Assembly (NCBI GenBank): GCA_021234155.1
Contig: JAJEKV010000520.1
Location: forward strand, 64,001 to 128,000
Direction: 5' to 3'
DNA: 64,000 nt
Source of the DNA: Isoetes taiwanensis
Taxonomy: Eukaryota; Streptophyta; Lycopodiopsida; Isoetales; Isoetaceae
Position numbers and translations under genes: made by a program. Positions within the stretch are counted from its first letter, which is position 1. Each line of letters begins with the position of its first letter. The notes under the pieces are model-generated. The model was given only the letters and a program-made list of their open reading frames with translations. It was not told the DNA's origin and did not search any database. Positions 59,096 through 64,000 of the stretch are shown piece after piece.

Positions 59096-59603
59096 CTAGG
59101 TCTAATACCTAGTTTGATGATATGAAAATACTTATGATATAAGTTTGCTTGGAACTTGATCGACATTTCCGAGATCTTTTTGGACATGTATATTGCTCAA
59201 ATCAGTAGTCAGTTTTCAAAACTAAGCCCTAGATGTGCGGTACTTGTGAACGATATTCGCTGAGAGCTATGTCCAAGAATTGAAGTTCATTTATATACTA
59301 TCTACATCTACTTCAGTACTCCTCTTTTTCCTTCTAATTCTTAAATTTCATCACGTTTAGTTAATTTAGTTGGTTTTTTGTGGGCTCTGGACGATTGATC
59401 TTCTTTTGGCCTCTGAACCTAATTTAGAATTGCCTACAAATTAATGCCATTACATTATATCGAAGTATTTGAGGGGATCAACTATGCCATCATGCTGTTG
59501 TAGTTATATTTCGTTCTAGGTTGTTTGTACGTTCTATGCTCATTTTAACTCAGGTTTTATAGCAAGGGTGCATTACTGATTTTTCGTTACTGTTACAATG
59601 CAG

Positions 59604-59927
59604 TCAAGTATGAAGCTGAGTTGGAGAAGAGGACAGCTTTTGAAAGGTGAGTTTTTGCATGCAGTTCCTTTAGCATTAGGCATAAAAAGCTACAGTTACA
59701 TCTAGATTTAGCGCAGAATGGCATATTGTAGCAAACATTGGAATTTAGGCTTGAAGTTCATGCACGAAAAGGCTATGTTGCATATGATTATAATTCTAAT
59801 GCAGGTTATTGTCACAGAGCAAGCCAGCTCAAGTTTAAACAAGGCCGTTGCATCTATGAAGAAAGGTGAAACCGCAACCATTTGGATTGCTCCGGAATAT
59901 ATCCTCTTGCCATTGCCCCAGGCATAG
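59604..59927 (+). pseudogene. FKBP-type peptidyl-prolyl isomerase exon fragments, unit 2
   Basis: Exon 59604-59646 lies between acceptor ATGCAG and donor GTGAG and reads KYEAELEKRTAFER, close to the VKYEAKLEDGTVFE strand of the third FKBP domain of plant ROF-type proteins. A second exon from 59805 (after ATGCAG) reads LNKAVASMKKGETATIWIAP EY, the family's GLDKAVxTMKKGE...PPEY segment, and ends at a stop at 59927. The intervening exon coding for about 12 residues and the TPR part are not found. Confidence 0.7.
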
Positions 59928-61082
59928 TATTTTTTTTTGCCTTGCAATGTCAAACTTGATCAATTGGCTGAGCTTTACTAGATGCATGTGGAATTGAATT
60001 CTTAGTTGCAGCATAATTTTGAATTGTTGCAAAGGCAACAGATCTAGCAGAGGAGTTATATGGGGATGCATATGTGTAAGGGCAACTGCTCAAGCTCCAT
60101 GCTTCAAGGCATCTACTCACTGTCTTTGCCATAGCCATTTAAGGCAAAACTTGATATCAGTATTGTTATTCAGATAAAAGGGCAACAAAATCATGATACA
60201 TTCATAGCTCCCTGTATATCCTTTTGGAAAAAATTGAATGCCCTGTATTTGCCAAATTTGCCATCAAATATCCTGGCGCTTGAAAATTAGAGGTGCATCA
60301 GACCAATTTTTAGCACAAGAATTGAATGTCTACTTTGCAGCAGAACTCAGGGTTTTCAAATTTTTCATGGTTCTTGAAACTATTAGCTTAGATATTGCAA
60401 TACCCAAACGCATGTAGTTATTAATCATTGCAGATCGAAACTTAATTGGCACATGCTTCATGCAGATTATGCTCAGTATGTTGGTTGCATTACTTAGCGG
60501 TATAAATTTCGGGCTCTTGCATATAACAATGCATCTGCTGTAGCATTAAGCCAACTGTTCATGTCATCCCGCAGTCTTGGGAATTCTAGTTCCTGGTCTA
60601 AGGTAAGAGATATTCTCAATATCAATTTTAACCTCGACATGGAATAAGAATATGAAATTCATTTTGTTTGCGGATTCAACCACTTCTATGGCTGGCATCT
60701 ACGATGCGGACAGGAAGTGCATTTATAGGTTTTTTGAGATCAAATGGTCTTCTGGCTGTATAATACATCCATCATCTCTTCTAACTCCTGTAATTTAGTG
60801 GACTCAATTGAATGGAGAGCAATTTTGGTTGATACTGGTGCTGGCAAGGCATTAGTTTCTTTGAACAACATTTTCAACAGTATTGATCTTATGGGTGGAG
60901 ATGTGTTTATCATAAAAGCTGGTTACACAGTCTTGGGCTTCCTATTTGAACCATGAAGCTCCTTACCGGAGGGCATGTTTAAACAACATTTCTAAAATCT
61001 TTATGTCAGACTTATTTTATTTGATATACATGTGGTTGTGCAAGTGTGTTGAGTATGCATTTTAATCTTTCCTTGCATTTAT

Positions 61083-61600
61083 GACAAAGATGCTGCAACT
61101 CAATATATGTTTAGCATTCATAATGACATGTTCTTGAACTTTAGTTTATGATAATCATGAACGAAATAAATCATATTAAAAACTTGGTTTTTTTGGTGTT
61201 CTTTATTAAACACAACCTTTCAATAGATCTCGAATATGAGATTACAGTAAGCATAACGGATTTTAACGTGCCATAACTTATGCCCACAACATAAGTTGAG
61301 GGCGATCAAAACATTTGGCAGCAAGATTGAACATGACCGCATAATGAGTGGTGCAACTGTGAAGCATTTAATACTGACACGACAAAGATGCTGCAACTTA
61401 ATGTATGTTTAGCCTTTGTAATGACAAGTTCTTGAACTTTAGTTTATGATAATCATGAAGGAAATGAATCATATTAAAAGCTTGGGTTTTTCAGTGTTCT
61501 TTCAATAAAGTCAATCTTTCAATACATCTGGAATGTGTATTAGCGTAGGCATAACCCTTTCTAACACGTGCCGTAATTTATGCCCATAACACAAGTCGAT
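61083..61600 (+). repeat. 0.3-kb tandem repeat near the unit end
   Basis: GACAAAGATGCTGCAACT begins at 61083 and again at 61381. The two copies share CTTTAGTTTATGATAATCAT and end in an AATATAGAGGG stretch. Unit 1 has the same pair at 52934 and 53235. It is non-coding. Confidence 0.7.
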
Positions 61601-61749
61601 GGTGATAAATATAGAGGGAAATTTAAAAAATCCCGATATGTTCTATCTTATTTATCAAAATATCCATGTATTTTACAATATTGTCAAAATGCCCTAAAAT
61701 GGGCTATGAAGCTATGAGAGAAGAGCAAAATGGCTTATTCTTATGGGAA

Positions 61750-62060
61750 GCTTAACAGAATCTAGGTGAATGGTAATAAAATTTAAGGGAAAGTGTGGTT
61801 TGATCGAAGGTTGACCAAGGTAGAAGAAACCAAGGGAAAACCAAGGGGATCTTAGAGAATCGTTCACAGTCGGTTTGTTTTGCAAGGGAATCTTCATAGA
61901 ATCTAAGAGAAACTACGTAGAATCTTGGAGAATCTAGAATCTTGAGAATCTAGGGAAATGTCAAGAGAATCTTAGGGAATCTGTGGGAAGCTCAAGAATA
62001 TTTGAAAATCTAGGAGAATCTAAGGGAATCTTTATGGAAATCTAGGGGAATCTTTGGGAA
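61750..62060 (-). repeat. Short GAATCT array inside unit 2
   Basis: Subunits such as GAATCTAGGA and GAATCTTTAT lie at 10- to 11-bp spacing. Compared with unit 1 there is an added block near 62010-62060, while the stretch near 61790 lacks about 50 bp present in unit 1. Confidence 0.7.
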
Positions 62061-62727
62061 TAGTTTATTTATTGTTTGCTATGTTTTTTTGTTAATTTGA
62101 TGCAATCCAAAATGGAATTCGACGAGGGAACAGTCTAACAAAGATATGTATCTCCTTTTACTTCTTTGTGAAACTCTGAGGTATTCCTTCTTAATGCCAT
62201 GCTATTGTGAAGTTTTGCACATACCTCACTTGGGAACATTCGATACTAGTCATGTGCACTTCTGAAATAAATTTTTTATTTTTGAAGGAAGAAAGCATCA
62301 ATATTTTCCCATATAGAGATTGGTTAAAAAAAAATTAAATAAATGTGTGAGAACATCATAGGATCCCCACACATAATATGAAAAAATTTCGCTTGCACTC
62401 TGTTGCTAGACCATAAATTACACTTTTTTAAAATTAAAAGATTAGATTGTCAAACAATTATATTTTATGACAGAGACTATAAAACTATATGGCAATGTTT
62501 TTTACTACAATATTGGGTACTCATCTATTTAAGCCTAGATTTTTCTTCCCCATCTTCATAACCCATAGCTCAAACACCCATTTATAGTACAAATACTTGT
62601 ATATATATATATCTGAATATATATATAATTATTAGGAGTGGCTTCGGAAGGTTTTTTTTATATCTATACCGCCGGATCTCGGTAGTCCATTTGCTCCCAC
62701 GCGACCTCGACCGCCGGATATGGTGGC

Positions 62728-62821
62728 TTCCAGAAGGTTCTTGGCGGAGATATGGTAGCTTCCAGAATGTCTTGAGAATTCTAGAAGCTGACAAGAAATT
62801 GTGGAACATTCTTGAATGTTC
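62728..62821 (+). promoter_or_regulatory. Cluster of heat-shock elements
   Basis: A three-unit element TTC-ca-GAA-gg-TTC lies at 62728-62740. TTC-ca-GAA lies at 62760-62767 and TTC-ta-GAA at 62779-62786. A perfect four-unit element GAA-ca-TTC-tt-GAA-tg-TTC lies at 62804-62821. Heat-shock factors bind such alternating GAA/TTC units. A TATATAT lies about 10 bp downstream. The sites are seen directly; promoter activity is inferred, and no clear gene follows. Confidence 0.55.
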
Positions 62822-62828
62822 TAACCAT

Positions 62829-62836
62829 GGTATATA
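62829..62836 (+). promoter_or_regulatory. TATA-like motif after the heat-shock elements
   Basis: GGTATATATCC lies just downstream of the four-unit heat-shock element, the usual order in plant heat-shock promoters. TA-rich sequence is common in this window, so the support comes only from position. Confidence 0.35.
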
Positions 62837-62839
62837 TCC

Positions 62840-63725
62840 AGGTGATCAAGCGTTGCAATTGTTTTGGAATTCCAGTTTGCTTCTTGGCCGGGCACATTGG
62901 TTATGTATGCATGGCGATCTTTGTCGGGTTCATTTATTGGCGCTTAATTTATTATCACCGGAGCCATTTGGAGCACTTTATGGTTTACATTTTCGATTCC
63001 TATTATTGCTTACCAAGATCTCTATTCTCTTTCGAAGCTATCGAACAATAATAGATGTGTTGGGCATGGCGCCGAGGTTATCTGCTTTGTTTCGCTCATA
63101 TTTCGGGTTCAATCTATTGGTCGAGACAGGGGCTGACATGGGGAAATAGCGTAGGAGGCGATGTGAAGCTCCCGGCTATGGCTAGATCGGAAGAGAAAAT
63201 AGGGCAGCCGAAGATGGCAAGGAATTTGCGAGAGAAATGGCCGCTTCCTTACTCCTCGTAATGTGCCCGCTTCAATCGCCCACTTCCCCTTTGCCGGGCA
63301 AAATGCGCAGATGGAGAATTCAAGCTTAGCCATAGCAATGTCGTCATCGTTAGGTGGGCAATAATGCTAATGGTAACTTGAAAACATGTCCGTTTCCTCC
63401 TGCTCAATGCAGAGTCAAGAATCTTTCGTGTTCTTTCACCAGATTTGCCGTAGCTCTGCCATTACCGACTTTGAAGCTCATCGCCGTTTGGATAATCGGA
63501 TTCAATTGGACGCTTTGATGGAGCTTTGACGTCTCATTTTGGTATCTGGGTTTAATCGGCCACTTTGATGGAGCTTTTGGTATTACGGAAGCTTTAAATG
63601 CATTTGAATTGGTAGAAGAGAGAAGAAATCTCACGGCTTTGCGGTGAGCTTCCGTGGGAAAGCGGGGGCATCTGCACTGTGTTTAATTTTTTGCCAAGCG
63701 GGAGCCTTTTTGCTCGTGCTTCTAC
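62840..63725. other. Sequence downstream of the heat-shock elements, no gene assigned
   Basis: Two overlapping plus frames (62691-63149 and 62812-63051, the latter hydrophobic) show no known motif. Minus-strand frames are also unassigned. The stretch is somewhat richer in G+C than the window average. Confidence 0.35.
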
Positions 63726-63741
63726 TCTATAATACTCCGTA

Positions 63742-63846
63742 ATGGCTATGGCATACTGGAGATGCGCCCTCTTTCTGATAAGAGCTCGATTTCTTTTTTT
63801 TTTTTTTTTTGTATTGTGGTGTCCACTGTACAAAACTCAAGCTCAG
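63742..63846 (+). CDS. Possible first exon with signal peptide, gene runs off the window
   Basis: An ATG at 63742, 15 bp after a TATAATAC motif, opens 35 codons: MAMAYWRCALFLIRARFLF, a run of phenylalanines encoded by 17 T residues (63794-63810), then VLWCPLYKTQAQ. It ends at a consensus donor, CAG|GTAAGC. The layout (short start, long hydrophobic core, polar end) fits a secretory signal peptide in a first exon. The poly-T run alone would give the hydrophobic core, so chance is possible. Confidence 0.35.
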
Positions 63847-64000
63847 GTAAGCACATATTGTACCAATTATTTTATGCCTGCCATCGATTCCAGGGTCTGT
63901 GGCAGATTTATGCTGGATAAGATCATTCTGGATCCATTCAGAAGTGGTGGTTAGTGCTACATGCGAATTTGCTAAAATAGTACTGGAGCTACAAATGGCG

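Larger units (their letters stand above)
54500..62600 (+). mobile_element. 8.2-kb tandem unit 2 carrying fragments of several host genes
   Basis: Second copy of the 46305-54500 unit, with the same order of parts. It ends at the AT box TACAA-ATAC-TTGTA (62588-62601), as unit 1 does at 54438. Frames are better kept here: the cupin and PPR pieces read open over longer stretches. Fragments of three unrelated gene families with intron borders in one block point to capture of genomic DNA, as known for Pack-type elements and Helitrons. No terminal inverted repeat or Helitron end could be shown. Confidence 0.75.

Noticed and set aside
62691-63149. 152-codon plus frame as a heat-shock gene
   Set aside because: It starts before the heat-shock elements, so these would lie inside the coding part, and it has no small-HSP or chaperone motif.
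1-64000. tRNA or rRNA genes
   Set aside because: I saw no A-box/B-box pair with a foldable cloverleaf and no rRNA core words. A tRNA scan would be needed to exclude them fully.

Overview
This window is nuclear DNA from a land plant. It is AT-rich and gene-poor, dominated by repeats, mobile-element remains and decayed gene copies. The plant origin rests on four things: a Helitron with a spliced RPA70-like companion gene, pentatricopeptide-repeat (PPR) sequences of both P and PLS type, a plant-specific DUF668 relative, and many GT-AG introns. The PPR style and the repeat load would suit a fern or other seed-free vascular plant, but that is inference. I see no complete, clearly functional host gene.

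Layout. 1-11 kb holds a fold-back element (518-679) and two related composite repeats (about 0.78-3.2 kb and 9.1-10.9 kb). Each composite has a module rich in GGGGCTTTT/AAAAGCCCC, an AT-rich box with the dyad TACAA-N4-TTGTA, and a degenerate AGATTC minisatellite whose subunits are 10, 10 and 11 bp long. 11.9-18.9 kb is a Helitron on the minus strand: a 619-codon N-terminal RepHel frame, then a broken Rep/helicase remainder with HuH and tyrosine motifs, then a ten-exon RPA70-like gene. 21.3-28.6 kb has two more repeat modules and a DUF668 pseudogene. 29.1-37.7 kb is a tandem array of a 2.35-kb unit carrying a P-type PPR fragment (three long and two truncated copies). 39.6-40.2 kb is the tail of a LINE-like reverse transcriptase. 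45.5-46.3 kb is the AGATTC minisatellite in reverse orientation. 46.3-62.6 kb is a tandem pair of 8.2-kb units. Each unit carries fragments of at least three unrelated host genes: a cupin_3 protein, a PLS-class PPR protein and an FKBP isomerase. At the right edge there is a cluster of perfect heat-shock elements next to a TATA motif, and a possible first exon with a signal peptide.

One theme crosses the window. Where near-identical copies can be compared, they differ mainly at CAG, CTG and CCAGG sites. One copy reads CTG or CAG and the other reads CG, CCG or similar, often with a frameshift. These are plant CHG methylation contexts, so part of the apparent gene decay may be sequencing error at methylated cytosines. 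Pseudogene calls here carry that caveat.
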